From assembly GCA_964530165.1 (NCBI GenBank), contig CAZGYE010000006.1:1-49104 (forward strand): a stretch of 49,104 nt of DNA, written 5' to 3'. The notes under the pieces were generated by a model, which was not told the DNA's origin, searched no databases, and saw only the letters and a list, made by a program, of their open reading frames with translations. The translations under genes were made by a program, and so were the position numbers. Origin of the DNA: CAZGYE01 sp964530165. GTDB taxonomy: Bacteria; Planctomycetota; Planctomycetia; Planctomycetales; Planctomycetaceae. Below are positions 32,469 to 41,078 of the stretch, in pieces (the stretch's first letter is position 1; each line of letters starts with the position of its first letter).

Positions 32469-33533
32469 ATGGAACAAATGAACGATCAAACCGAACCGCA
32501 GCCGGTTCCGCCGGACCACAGGCCACCGCCGCCTCAACCGATCATCATCCGGCAGGATGTGCCTCCCGGCCCGCGGCGAAAATGGCTGGCGCGTTTGCTG
32601 TTCCTTGCTCTGTTGGTCTCGCTGCTGCTCAACATCGGGATGTACACGCAGTTTCAGGAATACTTCGCGGTCGAGCCCGCTCCCATGGAACGCTACGATT
32701 CAGGCGCGAAGAAGGCCGGAGCAAAAAAGATCGCCCTGCTGAGGGTGACTGGGACGATCATGCCGCCGTTCACCAAACGCATTCTGAAAACGATCGAAAA
32801 GGCCAAGGAAGATGACAAGGTGCTGGGCGTCGTACTGATCATCGACAGTCCGGGGGGAATGGTGGCCGACAGCCACCAGATCTATCACCGGCTGGCCGAG
32901 CTCAGCAAACAAAAACCGATCATTGTGGCGATGAAGCGGATGGCTGCTTCGGGCGGTTACTACATTGCCATGGGAGCCGGCTTGACGGGCAAGATCTACG
33001 CCGAGCCGACAACCTGGACCGGGTCGATCGGCGTGATCATCCCCCGATACAACGCCAAGCTCCTTGCCGAGAAGGTGGGCGTGGTGTCGGAACCGTTGAA
33101 GACCGGTGACTTCAAGGATGCCCTCTCACCATTCCGCGATTTGACCGAAGCCGAGAGCATCGTTTGGAAGGAAATTCTGGACGACGCCTTCCAACGGTTT
33201 CTATCGGTGATCGCAGAAAACCGGGACAACCTCGACCTCAAAGCCGTCCGGGAATTGGCAACCGGACAGATCTACACGGCCGAGCAGGCGAAGAAGAACG
33301 GCCTGATCGACGAAATCGGTTACGAAGACGACGCGATCGAAGACTTGAAGCAACAATTGGGCCTGGAAGAAGTCCGCGTGGTAAGCTACGAGTTTCAACC
33401 CGGCTTGCTCGAGCTGCTGATGGGAACCGTCAAGGCCAGCCAGCCGGAGAACGGCTGGCGCTCTCTACTGGAATCGACCGTTCCCCATGCCATGTACTAC
33501 TGCTCGTGGGGGCTGGGCCTTCCCGGGTGGTAG
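32469..33533 (+). CDS. sppA: Signal peptide peptidase SppA-type serine protease (S49)
   Basis: 354 residues; a Pro-rich cytoplasmic N-terminus, one membrane segment (about 40-58; LARLLFLALLVSLLLNIGMY), then an S49 protease domain. The Ser-Lys dyad is visible: Ser161 in AASGGYYIAM and Lys216 in GDFKDALSPF. The segment IDSPGGMVADS is the conserved oxyanion region. The size fits the short, single-domain SppA of Gram-positives and planctomycetes rather than the tandem E. coli form. It degrades cleaved signal peptides in or near the membrane. It abuts the convergent sigma-factor gene with no gap (stop 33533/33534). Confidence 0.93.
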   Translation: MEQMNDQTEPQPVPPDHRPPPPQPIIIRQDVPPGPRRKWLARLLFLALLVSLLLNIGMYTQFQEYFAVEPAPMERYDSGAKKAGAKKIALLRVTGTIMPPFTKRILKTIEKAKEDDKVLGVVLIIDSPGGMVADSHQIYHRLAELSKQKPIIVAMKRMAASGGYYIAMGAGLTGKIYAEPTTWTGSIGVIIPRYNAKLLAEKVGVVSEPLKTGDFKDALSPFRDLTEAESIVWKEILDDAFQRFLSVIAENRDNLDLKAVRELATGQIYTAEQAKKNGLIDEIGYEDDAIEDLKQQLGLEEVRVVSYEFQPGLLELLMGTVKASQPENGWRSLLESTVPHAMYYCSWGLGLPGW

Positions 33534-34103
33534 TCACTCATGTTTCAGCAGAATCCTCAATTTTCCTCGAAGTTCGGTGCGGGCGCGATGGATTCGGCTG
33601 CGGACCGTTCCAATGGGACAGCCGACGATTTCGGCGATTTCCTCGTACTTGAGACCGTCCATTTCCTTCAAGACCAATGCGGTGCGGTATTCTGCCGAGA
33701 TTTGCGACAAGGCCGAACGCACCAGCGCCTGACGTTCGGTGAGTTCCACCCGGTAAGACGGTTGGTTGTCGTCGCGGGGATCGGCCGGCTCGATACCTGC
33801 CTGATCACGGGCCCGGTCGATGGAGACCGACATCCGGCGATTCTTCCGTTTCTGACTGATCGCTGCGTTCAGCGCGATCCGGAACAGCCACGAGTAAAAG
33901 GCCGCCTGACCACGAAACGTCGCCAGCTTTTGGAATGCATGGATAAATGCTTCCTGCGAGATGTCCAGCGCGTCATCGGCCGATCCGAGAACGTTCACGA
34001 GTGTGTTGTACAGACGATCCTGATAACGGACCACTAGCTGCCCGAACGCTTCGGTGTGGCCGGCCAGACACTCGTCGATTAGCTCTTGGTCTTCCGTTTT
34101 CAC
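33534..34103 (-). CDS. ECF RNA polymerase sigma factor
   Basis: 189 residues if started at GTG 34103 (a TTG at 34112 is also possible; neither has a clear Shine-Dalgarno). Region 2 is recognisable in DALDISQEAFIHAFQKLATF and FYSWLFRIALNAAISQKRKN; region 4 in SAEYRTALVLKEMDGLKYEE and IAEIVGCPIGTVRSRIHRAR. It resembles the RpoE-like group. No anti-sigma gene follows; downstream, sppA converges on it. The targets are unknown. Confidence 0.93.
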   Translation of the reverse strand: MKTEDQELIDECLAGHTEAFGQLVVRYQDRLYNTLVNVLGSADDALDISQEAFIHAFQKLATFRGQAAFYSWLFRIALNAAISQKRKNRRMSVSIDRARDQAGIEPADPRDDNQPSYRVELTERQALVRSALSQISAEYRTALVLKEMDGLKYEEIAEIVGCPIGTVRSRIHRARTELRGKLRILLKHE

Positions 34104-34578
34104 AGCATGCAATCATTCGACGCGAGAACTGCGCGAAGAGATCCCAGGTTTTCCAGTCATCGCAAACTCGATACGCTCGGTCGTGTCGGCGGCTCGAACC
34201 AGCAAGCTTTTCATCGTTGCCGGTGCGTGACGGCCTGTCAAGCTGTTCGCGTCGTCCGGTCTGCAGTCCGATTTGGAATTTCTATGACTACGCAATCCGC
34301 TGCGACAACCTGTTCCAGTCACCTCCACGCCGCAGCTGGAGTTGCTACAATCGCAATGCCATAACCCGATGCGCATCGCCGTGAGTTCACGACGGCGAGG
34401 CTCGCTTTGAGACTCTTCTGCAATCTGACTTGAACACTGATGTGGCAACTTTGGAGCGATTGAAGCCCGGTAGGTCAGGCTCCCGCCTGACAATCGACGG
34501 CAGTCACGCATATCCCATCTCCGTCAGGCGGGAGCCTGACCTACGTCACTTGAAACCCAGATGCATTCAGGAGTCAAC
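34104..34578. other. Intergenic region with an inverted REP pair
   Basis: About 475 bp between the divergent sigma-factor and sulfatase genes. It holds the REP pair at 34464-34544. The rest (34104-34463) shows no supported gene. Confidence 0.5.
34464..34544. repeat. Inverted pair of GTAG-type REPs upstream of the sulfatase
   Basis: Copy 1: GTAG, then stem GTCAGGC, loop TCCC and GCCTGAC (34470-34491). Copy 2 is its exact reverse complement at 34523-34544. Together they form a 22-bp inverted repeat with a 31-bp centre, the layout of a BIME. The 35 bp at 34464-34498 recur exactly at 36369-36403. Confidence 0.85.
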
Positions 34579-36324
34579 ATGCAACCATCCACGCACAGAT
34601 TCACCTCACTGCTGCGGGCAATGACGTTGACATTGCTCGCCAGCCTGCTGGTCCCCATCTTCGAGCGCTCGACTGCCGGTGCTGCCGCCGCTGCGAAGCG
34701 GCCCAACGTCGTTCTGGTGATGACCGATGATCAGGGCTACGGCGACCTCGGCTGTCACGGCAACGAGATCATCAAGACTCCGACGCTCGACTCGCTCTAC
34801 ACTGAGAGCGTTCGGCTGACGAATTTTCACGTCGACCCGACCTGCTCACCGACGCGTTCGGCCCTGATGACCGGACGGTATTCCAGCCGGACCGGCGTGT
34901 GGCACACCATCATGGGGCGGTCGCTGTTACACAAGGACGAGGTGACGATGGCCGATGTCTTCGCCGCCGGCGGTTATCGCACCGGTATCTTCGGCAAGTG
35001 GCACCTGGGCGACAACTACCCCTTTCGGCCACAGGACCGCGGATTCCAGGAAGTGTTGATTAACGGCGGAGGCGGAGTTGGTCAAACGCCTGACTACTGG
35101 GGCAACGATTACTTCGACGACACCTACTGGCACAACGGCAAACCGAAGAAGTTCAGCGGCTACTGCACCGACATCTGGTTCGATGGGGCGCTCAAGTTCA
35201 TCGAGGCCAACAAACACCGGCCCTTCTTCTGTTACATTCCGACCAACGCGGCCCATGGGCCGTTCAACGTCGCGGAGAAGTACAGCGGCCCGTACAAAAA
35301 GATGGGCGTCCCGTCACCGCGGGCCGAGTTTTACGGCATGATCACCAACATCGATGAGAACATGGCTCGGCTGCGGCGGAAGCTGAAAGACTGGGACCTT
35401 GCTGCCAACACAATTCTCATCTTCATGACCGACAACGGCACCGCCGCCGGCATGCGCGGCAAGAACGGTTACAACGCCGGCATGCGCGGCACAAAGGGAT
35501 CGGAATACGAAGGCGGGCATCGCGTTCCGTGCTTCATCCACTGGCCGGGGGGCAAGCTCGTCAGTGGACGCGACATTTCCCAGGTCACCGCCCACATCGA
35601 CTTGCTTCCCACGCTGGCGGAACTGTGCGGGCTGAAGCTGCCCAAAGGCCTCAAGCTCGACGGCAAGAGTCTCATCCCGCTGCTGGAAGGCGACGGCCGC
35701 TGGCCCGAACGGACGCTGTTCGTACATTCGCAGCGGATCGAGCACCCGCAGAAATGGAGAAAGTGTGCCGTGATGACTAACCGCTGGCGGCTCATCAACG
35801 GGAAAGAGCTTTACGACATGGCAGCCGACCCCGGGCAGAAGCAGAACGTCGCCGAGAAGCACAGAAAAATCGTGACAGAACTCCGCACAGCCTACGAAAA
35901 CTGGTATGCCGACATCTCCGACCGTTTCGACGGTTACTGCCGCATCGCGCTGGGGGCGGCCGAACAGAATCCCACGATTCTCACCTGCCACGACTGGCAC
36001 ACCGACAACGGTCCGGTCCCGTGGAACCAGGGTTACATTCGCCGCGATCCGAAAGCTAACGGCTTCTGGGCGGTCGACGTGCTGCGTGCCGGCAACTACG
36101 AAATCACACTGCGAAACCGCCCGGCTCACGTCAACAACCCGCTCAAAGCCGGCACCGCCCGCATAAAGATCGGCGCCATCGACGTCCGGCGACCGATCAA
36201 AGAAGGCGCCACGGCGGTCACATTCACGCTGAACCTGAAAGCCGGCCAAGGCGAGATGCAAACCTGGCTGGACGCAGACCGCGGCGCGTATTTTGTGGAG
36301 GTCAGCTATGCCGGCGCAAGGTAA
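34579..36324 (+). CDS. Secreted type I sulfatase (arylsulfatase family)
   Basis: Start at ATG 34579 because AGGAG lies just before it; an earlier ATG at 34561 is in frame. The 581-residue protein has a signal peptide (AMTLTLLASLLVPIF), the metal-binding start NVVLVMTDDQGYGDLG and the sulfatase signature CSPTR at 89-93, in which Cys89 must be converted to formylglycine. GKWHLGD, FMTDNGTAAG and a C-terminal extension of about 130 residues (AGNYEITLRNRP) that looks like a beta-sandwich follow. It would remove sulfate esters, probably from algal polysaccharides. The SUMF1-like gene in the window lacks the catalytic cysteines, so its maturase is elsewhere. Identical 35-bp REP copies lie on both sides. 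Confidence 0.93.
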   Translation: MQPSTHRFTSLLRAMTLTLLASLLVPIFERSTAGAAAAAKRPNVVLVMTDDQGYGDLGCHGNEIIKTPTLDSLYTESVRLTNFHVDPTCSPTRSALMTGRYSSRTGVWHTIMGRSLLHKDEVTMADVFAAGGYRTGIFGKWHLGDNYPFRPQDRGFQEVLINGGGGVGQTPDYWGNDYFDDTYWHNGKPKKFSGYCTDIWFDGALKFIEANKHRPFFCYIPTNAAHGPFNVAEKYSGPYKKMGVPSPRAEFYGMITNIDENMARLRRKLKDWDLAANTILIFMTDNGTAAGMRGKNGYNAGMRGTKGSEYEGGHRVPCFIHWPGGKLVSGRDISQVTAHIDLLPTLAELCGLKLPKGLKLDGKSLIPLLEGDGRWPERTLFVHSQRIEHPQKWRKCAVMTNRWRLINGKELYDMAADPGQKQNVAEKHRKIVTELRTAYENWYADISDRFDGYCRIALGAAEQNPTILTCHDWHTDNGPVPWNQGYIRRDPKANGFWAVDVLRAGNYEITLRNRPAHVNNPLKAGTARIKIGAIDVRRPIKEGATAVTFTLNLKAGQGEMQTWLDADRGAYFVEVSYAGAR

Positions 36325-36368
36325 CTCCTGGCAAATCCCCCGCGACGCTTAGAAATTCACACGGCCGC

Positions 36369-36443
36369 AGCCCGGTAGGTCAGGCTCCCGCCTGACAATC
36401 GACTATCGGCTGGCGGATGCCGACAACGAGTTGTCGGTTTGGG
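36369..36443. repeat. Adjacent REPs of two families downstream of the sulfatase
   Basis: 36369-36403 repeats the 35 bp found at 34464-34498, including GTAG and the stem GTCAGGC/GCCTGAC. It is followed at 36420-36443 by CCGACAACGAGTTGTCGG plus TTTGGG, identical over 25 bp to the first REP downstream of the RAYT gene (15859-15883). Confidence 0.88.
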
Positions 36444-36625
36444 TATCGTTTCGCAGCAATTGACGGCGACCTGCCTGTCGACATACAATTCAGCCTTACG
36501 ATTGAAAGTGTCCGAGCAAGGCGACGGGCGTTCCCTCACCTCTCCTTCCACGTTCGTGACCCACCTGCTACACTCCCGCCGGTCTTGGGCTCTTCCTGCC
36601 GAGTGAATACAAGCGTTCTTGATCC

Positions 36626-38440
36626 ATGAAGCGTCACAGTATCCGCAATATTGCGATCATTGCCCACGTCGATCACGGCAAGACGACGCTTATCGACAGT
36701 CTGCTCAGGCAGAGCGGCCTGTTCCGCGACTCGCAGCTTGTCGGGGAGTGCATTCTCGACTCGAACGACCTGGAGCGCGAACGGGGCATCACGATCCTCG
36801 CCAAGAACATCGCGCTGACGCACAAGGGGGTGAAGATCAACATCATCGACACGCCGGGGCACGCCGATTTCGGCGGCGAAGTCGAGCGAGTGCTCCGCAT
36901 GGCCGATGGGGCCCTGATTCTTGTCGACGCGTTTGAAGGCCCCCGGCCTCAGACACGGTTCGTCGTCAGCAAGGCCCTCGAATACGGCTTGAAGCCGTTG
37001 GTCGTCGTGAACAAAATCGACCGTCCCGACAGCCGGCCCGGTGAGGTGCTCTCAGAAACGTTCGACCTCTTCGTCGACCTGGGCGCCGATGACGCGACGC
37101 TCAACTTTCCGTATTTGTTTGCCAGCGGCCGCGACGGGTACTGTTCCGACGATCCTTCCGCACGGTCGGGTTCGTTGGAACCCTTACTCGATCTGGTGAT
37201 CGCGCAAATGCCGCCGCCCGAGGTCGATCCCGACGGCCCGCTGCAGATGATGATCACGACACTGGAGTGGTCGGAGTACATCGGCCGCATTGCCACCGGC
37301 AGGATTACCGCCGGGACCGTTCGCAGGGGCCAGAAGATCGCCCTGATCCGCGAAGACGGCACGCACGAGCCGTGTGAGGTGGCCAGCGTGCAACTTTTCG
37401 ACAAGCTGGGACGGGCCGACGTCGACGAAGCCCAAGCCGGCGACATTGTCGCGCTCGCCGGTTTGCCCGATCCCGAAATCGGCGATACGGTCGCCTGTCC
37501 CGAACGGCCGGCGGCGCTCGAGCGCATCAGCGTTGACGAACCGACGCTCTCGATGCTGTTTACAATCAACTCATCACCGCTGGCGGGACGCGACGGCAAA
37601 TATGTCACCAGCCGGCATCTGAGGGCCCGGCTGATGCGAGAGCTCGAGTCGAACGTTGCACTGCGGGTCGAAGAGACCGGCGAGAAGGACTCGTTTACGG
37701 TCTCAGGCCGTGGAATCCTGCATCTTTCCGTGCTCATCGAACAGATGCGCCGCGAAGGTCACGAGCTGTCGATCGGCAAGCCGGAAGTCATCCGTAAGCG
37801 GATTGACGGCCAGTGGCACGAGCCGTTCGAGATTCTGGTCATCGACGTTCCCACCAGCGATGTGGGGCCGGTGATGGAGCTTGCCGGCCACCGTCGCGGT
37901 CAGATTCTCGAGATGACCTCGGGCCAGACCGGCATCACGCATCTCGAGTTTTCCATCCCGGCGCGCGGGCTGATCGGCTTGCGAACGCGACTATTGAACG
38001 CGACCCGGGGCGAGGCGATCATCCATCACCGTTTCGACTGCTACAAACGGGCCGAAGGCGAGGTCCCCCACCGGAAGAACGGCGTACTGGTTTCGCAGGT
38101 GAACGGCAAGGCGGTGGCCTACGCCCTCTGGAGGCTGCAGGAACGCTCGGAATTGTTCGTCGCGCCGGGCGACGACGTGTACGAAGGAATGATTGTGGGC
38201 GAGAACTCGCGCGACAACGACATGGTCGTCAATCCCCAAAAGGAGAAGAAGCTCACCAACATCCGCGCTGCCGGCGCCGACGATGCGATCCTGCTCAAGC
38301 CGCCTCGTGCGATGTCGCTCGAAGCGTCGCTGGAGTACATCGAGGACGACGAGTACGTCGAGGTCACGCCGCGGGTGATCCGCCTGCGGAAGGTGCATCT
38401 CACCGAGAACCAGCGCAGACGACAGGGCCGGCGGAAGTAG
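36626..38440 (+). CDS. typA: Translational GTPase TypA/BipA
   Basis: 604 residues, the usual length. G-motifs: AHVDHGKTT (13-21), the RGITI switch I, DTPGHADF and NKID. Further domains include the beta-barrel (GRIATGRITAGTVRRGQKIA), the EF-G-like domain III (GRGILHLSVLIEQMRREGHE) and the BipA-specific C-terminus (VGENSRDNDMVVNP). BipA binds the ribosome and helps 50S assembly under stress and low temperature. Start ATG 36626. An IS remnant begins immediately after its stop. Confidence 0.96.
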   Translation: MKRHSIRNIAIIAHVDHGKTTLIDSLLRQSGLFRDSQLVGECILDSNDLERERGITILAKNIALTHKGVKINIIDTPGHADFGGEVERVLRMADGALILVDAFEGPRPQTRFVVSKALEYGLKPLVVVNKIDRPDSRPGEVLSETFDLFVDLGADDATLNFPYLFASGRDGYCSDDPSARSGSLEPLLDLVIAQMPPPEVDPDGPLQMMITTLEWSEYIGRIATGRITAGTVRRGQKIALIREDGTHEPCEVASVQLFDKLGRADVDEAQAGDIVALAGLPDPEIGDTVACPERPAALERISVDEPTLSMLFTINSSPLAGRDGKYVTSRHLRARLMRELESNVALRVEETGEKDSFTVSGRGILHLSVLIEQMRREGHELSIGKPEVIRKRIDGQWHEPFEILVIDVPTSDVGPVMELAGHRRGQILEMTSGQTGITHLEFSIPARGLIGLRTRLLNATRGEAIIHHRFDCYKRAEGEVPHRKNGVLVSQVNGKAVAYALWRLQERSELFVAPGDDVYEGMIVGENSRDNDMVVNPQKEKKLTNIRAAGADDAILLKPPRAMSLEASLEYIEDDEYVEVTPRVIRLRKVHLTENQRRRQGRRK

Positions 38441-38676
38441 ACCCAGAACTGGCGAACTTCCTGCGTCGCCTGGCCCGTCTTCGTACCGTGAAGCACTGGT
38501 CGCTGACGACACTACGGGAGAAGCTTCTCAAGATCGTCGCCAAGCTGACGCCGCACGCGAAGTACGTGACGTTCCAACTGGCCGAAGTGGTGGTGACACG
38601 AAACTTGTTCGCAGCGATCCTCGACCGCACCCGCACGGCGATTTGGGGAAGATGGCCGCTACTCCGCGTCGGATAA
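38441..38676 (+). pseudogene. C-terminal remnant of an IS1380-type transposase
   Basis: An open frame without its own start runs from the typA stop to TAA 38674-38676. It reads LRTVKHWSLTTLREKLLKIV and then HAKYVTFQLAEVVVTRNLFA, followed by ILDR: the C-terminal end of IS1380-family DDE transposases. The catalytic part is missing. The element probably inserted at or just beyond the typA stop and was later deleted on its left side. This remnant stands in the 726-bp gap before sufS. Confidence 0.65.
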
Positions 38677-39166
38677 CTGATGGCGGCAGACGCCTTGTCG
38701 TTCCTGAATAATCCGGGATAGAAGTCTCAGTCGGCCAGAATGCTGGATGCAAGCGAGAAAAGTACGCGCACCCGCGAGCGCCAAAGCTCGACCAAGGGAC
38801 TTCGCGGGCTATCTGCCCGTTGAAAAACACCTACACCAGCCCGAAGCGCCAGCGAGGGCTGCTGGTTTCCGACCCTTGCTTGCGCGGCGGGCTGGTTGTT
38901 CAACGGGCTGCGATGACACCATCCGGCAATTCGCCGACGAGCACTGCGACAAGACGGTCAAACACAGCGATTGGCCGACCTGTTGACGCAGCTAGAAACC
39001 TATTTCGAGCGCTACTTGCACGACGTCGATGAGCGGCGGCAGCGGTGTCACGAAAAGCTGACGAAGCTGCTTAACCCGTACTTGAATCGGTTTAAAGAGA
39101 CGACCGCCTGAAACCGAGTGTGTTTCACACACCCTACGCGATTCGCGGTTGCAGGACGTGCGGCGA
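38677..39166. other. Non-coding remnant region with a foldback element
   Basis: Contains the foldback repeat at 38815-38908. A short frame near 38970-39111 reads LLTQLETYFERYLHDVDERR and then QRCHEKLTKLLNPYL before a stop; it has no start or homologue I recognise and is probably a decayed fragment. No intact gene is supported. Confidence 0.4.
38815..38908. repeat. Foldback (nested inverted-repeat) element, 94 bp
   Basis: GCCCGTTGAA (38815-38824) pairs with TTCAACGGGC (38899-38908). Inside, ACCAGCCCG (38835-38843) faces CGGGCTGGT (38888-38896), and AGCGAGGG (38852-38859) can pair with CCCTTGCT further in with one wobble. The three stems stack in register. The ACCAGCCCGAAGCGCCAGCG core is of a kind I recall as dispersed in planctomycete genomes. 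Confidence 0.6.
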
Positions 39167-40429
39167 TTATTCCAGCCGAAATTTCTTGCGGGCGAAACGG
39201 ACGGCGTCGGCCAGCGCGTCGGCCTCGGCTTCGGTGTTGTAGAGCGCGAAGCTGGCGCGGGTGGTGGCAGTCACGTCCAGCAGAGCGTGCAGCGGCATCG
39301 TGCAGTGATGGCCGGCTCGCACGGCGACTCCTTTCCGATCGAGAAGCTGGGCAACGTCGTGCGGATGGATCCCCTCGACGATGAAGCTGATGATGGGACC
39401 CTTGTACGCGACGTCCGGTCCGAGGATTCGCACACCGGGAATCTCGGAAAGGCGTTGGTGCGCCCGCTTCAGCAATTGCCGTTCGTGCGCTCCAATGGCT
39501 TCGAAGTCGAGGGACCGCAGGTAATCGACGGCCGTCCCCAGCGCGATGGCTTGTGCGACGGGAAGCGTGCCGGCTTCGAACTTCGCCGGCAGCTCGCCCC
39601 ACGTCGAGTGGTCGCGGTGGACTTCGTCGATCATGCCGCCGCCGGTCAGAAACGGATCCATGGATTCGAGCAGTTCACGTCGGCCGTACAACACGCCAAC
39701 ACCCGAAGGGCCGAACAATTTGTGCCCGGAGAAGGCAAGAAAATCGATCTCCGGGTTCCGCACGTCGGTCTGCTGATGAGGAACGCTCTGCGCGCCGTCG
39801 ACCAACACCAGCGCACCGACCTGTTTCGCTTTCGTGGTGATCTCGGCGATGGGGTTGATCGTACCCAGCACGTTCGACATGCCGGTGACGGCAACCAGTC
39901 TGGTCTTTTCGCTGAGCAGGTCGTCGAGTTGGCTCAGGTCGAGTCGGCCGTCGGGCGTAAGTGGAATGAAACGCAGCTTCGCCCCGTTCTCTCGGGCGAC
40001 CTGCTGCCAAGGGACGAGGTTTGCATGGTGTTCCATCTCGTTGAGCACGATTTCATCGTTCGGCTGCAAGAACTTGCGTCCCCACGCATGAGCGACCAGG
40101 TTGATGGACATCGTCGTGCCGGAGGTGAAGATGATCTCCTCCGGCTCGGCGGCCCCGATGAAAGTCTGCACTTTTCTGCGGGCCGACTCCAGCGCCTCAT
40201 CGATTCGCACGCCGAACTCGTAGACGCCGCGATGCGAGTTGGCGTAGTAATTCTCGTAACAGTCCCTCAGCGTTTCGATGACCTGCCGGAGTTTCTGTGC
40301 AGAAGCCGCACTGTCGAGATAGACCAGCGGCATGCCGTTCGACAGCGGTTTGTGCAGAATTGGGAAGTCCTGCCGGATCGTCTCGACGTCGAGCACGGAG
40401 TGCGTCGTGGTGGGAGACGTGTCACTCAT
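39167..40429 (-). CDS. sufS: Cysteine desulfurase SufS
   Basis: 420 residues from ATG 40429, which overlaps the sufU stop by 4 bp (ATGA). This PLP enzyme takes sulfur from cysteine for Fe-S cluster assembly. Lys237 in FSGHKLFGPSG binds PLP, and Cys376 in RAGHHCTMPL carries the persulfide, positions matching E. coli SufS (226, 364). NEMEHHANLVPW and YYANSHRGVYE are also conserved. It works with the SufU protein encoded just upstream. Confidence 0.96.
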   Translation of the reverse strand: MSDTSPTTTHSVLDVETIRQDFPILHKPLSNGMPLVYLDSAASAQKLRQVIETLRDCYENYYANSHRGVYEFGVRIDEALESARRKVQTFIGAAEPEEIIFTSGTTMSINLVAHAWGRKFLQPNDEIVLNEMEHHANLVPWQQVARENGAKLRFIPLTPDGRLDLSQLDDLLSEKTRLVAVTGMSNVLGTINPIAEITTKAKQVGALVLVDGAQSVPHQQTDVRNPEIDFLAFSGHKLFGPSGVGVLYGRRELLESMDPFLTGGGMIDEVHRDHSTWGELPAKFEAGTLPVAQAIALGTAVDYLRSLDFEAIGAHERQLLKRAHQRLSEIPGVRILGPDVAYKGPIISFIVEGIHPHDVAQLLDRKGVAVRAGHHCTMPLHALLDVTATTRASFALYNTEAEADALADAVRFARKKFRLE

Positions 40430-40827
40430 TTGCCGTCGTCGTCCAGCGAATACACCATCGTCTTGAGCACCTTGAAGCCCAACAGTCCACACCGCTGACG
40501 GGTTGCCGTCAGCGGGACTTTGATGAGATCGAGCATGTCCTGCGCCTGAAATCGCTCAAGTTCCTCAAGCGACTTGCCTTCGATTTCCTCGCAGAGAATC
40601 GACGCGGCCGCCTGACTGATGGCACACCCCTTGCCATTGAAGTATGCCTCCACGATCCGCCCCTCGTCGTCGACCTGTACTTGCACTTGGACCACGTCGC
40701 CACACAGCGGGTTGCGTCCAGCGTGCGAACAGGTCGGATTCTCCAGTTGGCCTTTATGGTAGGGCGATTCGTAATGGTCGAGGATGTAGTCGTCGTAGAG
40801 GTCGTCGTACAGAGCGTCGTCGCTCAC
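40426..40827 (-). CDS. sufU: SufU-type Fe-S assembly / sulfur acceptor protein
   Basis: Starts at GTG 40827 with AGGA about 11 nt upstream, giving 133 residues; an extension to GTG 40860 is possible but adds unconserved residues. DDYILDHYESPYHKG opens the NifU-N fold; Cys42 (NPLCGD, with Asp44), Cys68 (GKGCAIS) and Cys113 (QRCGLL) are the zinc/sulfur ligands. SufU accepts the persulfide from SufS in SUF systems lacking SufE. Overlaps sufS by 4 bp and is read first. Confidence 0.93.
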   Translation of the reverse strand: MSDDALYDDLYDDYILDHYESPYHKGQLENPTCSHAGRNPLCGDVVQVQVQVDDEGRIVEAYFNGKGCAISQAAASILCEEIEGKSLEELERFQAQDMLDLIKVPLTATRQRCGLLGFKVLKTMVYSLDDDGK

Positions 40828-40987
40828 TGGGTGATTCCTGGTTTTTTTGCTGAACTTCACTTGATCTAGATATTCTAGACGACTGCTTCCGGCAATCCAA
40901 GCGAGGTGGGTACGGCTCGGCAGAAGCTTCGCCCTCCCTTTCCAAGCATGCTGTCAGCCCGGATGATTCCTGGGCTGTCGTTGTGAT

Positions 40988-41061
40988 ACCCAAGCCGACA
41001 ACTTGTCGGAATACACTGGTTTCACGACACATCCTGCGACGACAAGTCCTCGGTTTGGGTT
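40988..41061. repeat. Inverted pair of REPs between sufU and mrp
   Basis: ACCCAAGCCGACAACTTGTC with final GG (40988-41009) is followed 26 bp later by the opposite orientation, GCGACGACAAGTCCTCGG plus TTTGGGTT (41036-41061). Same family as the copies around the RAYT gene; one stem has a mismatch (CCT for CGT). Confidence 0.85.
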
Positions 41062-41078
41062 ACTATGAATAATCCGGC

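Noticed and set aside
39149..40498. 449-residue + strand open frame opposite sufS
   Set aside because: Antisense shadow; sufS on the other strand has all catalytic residues.
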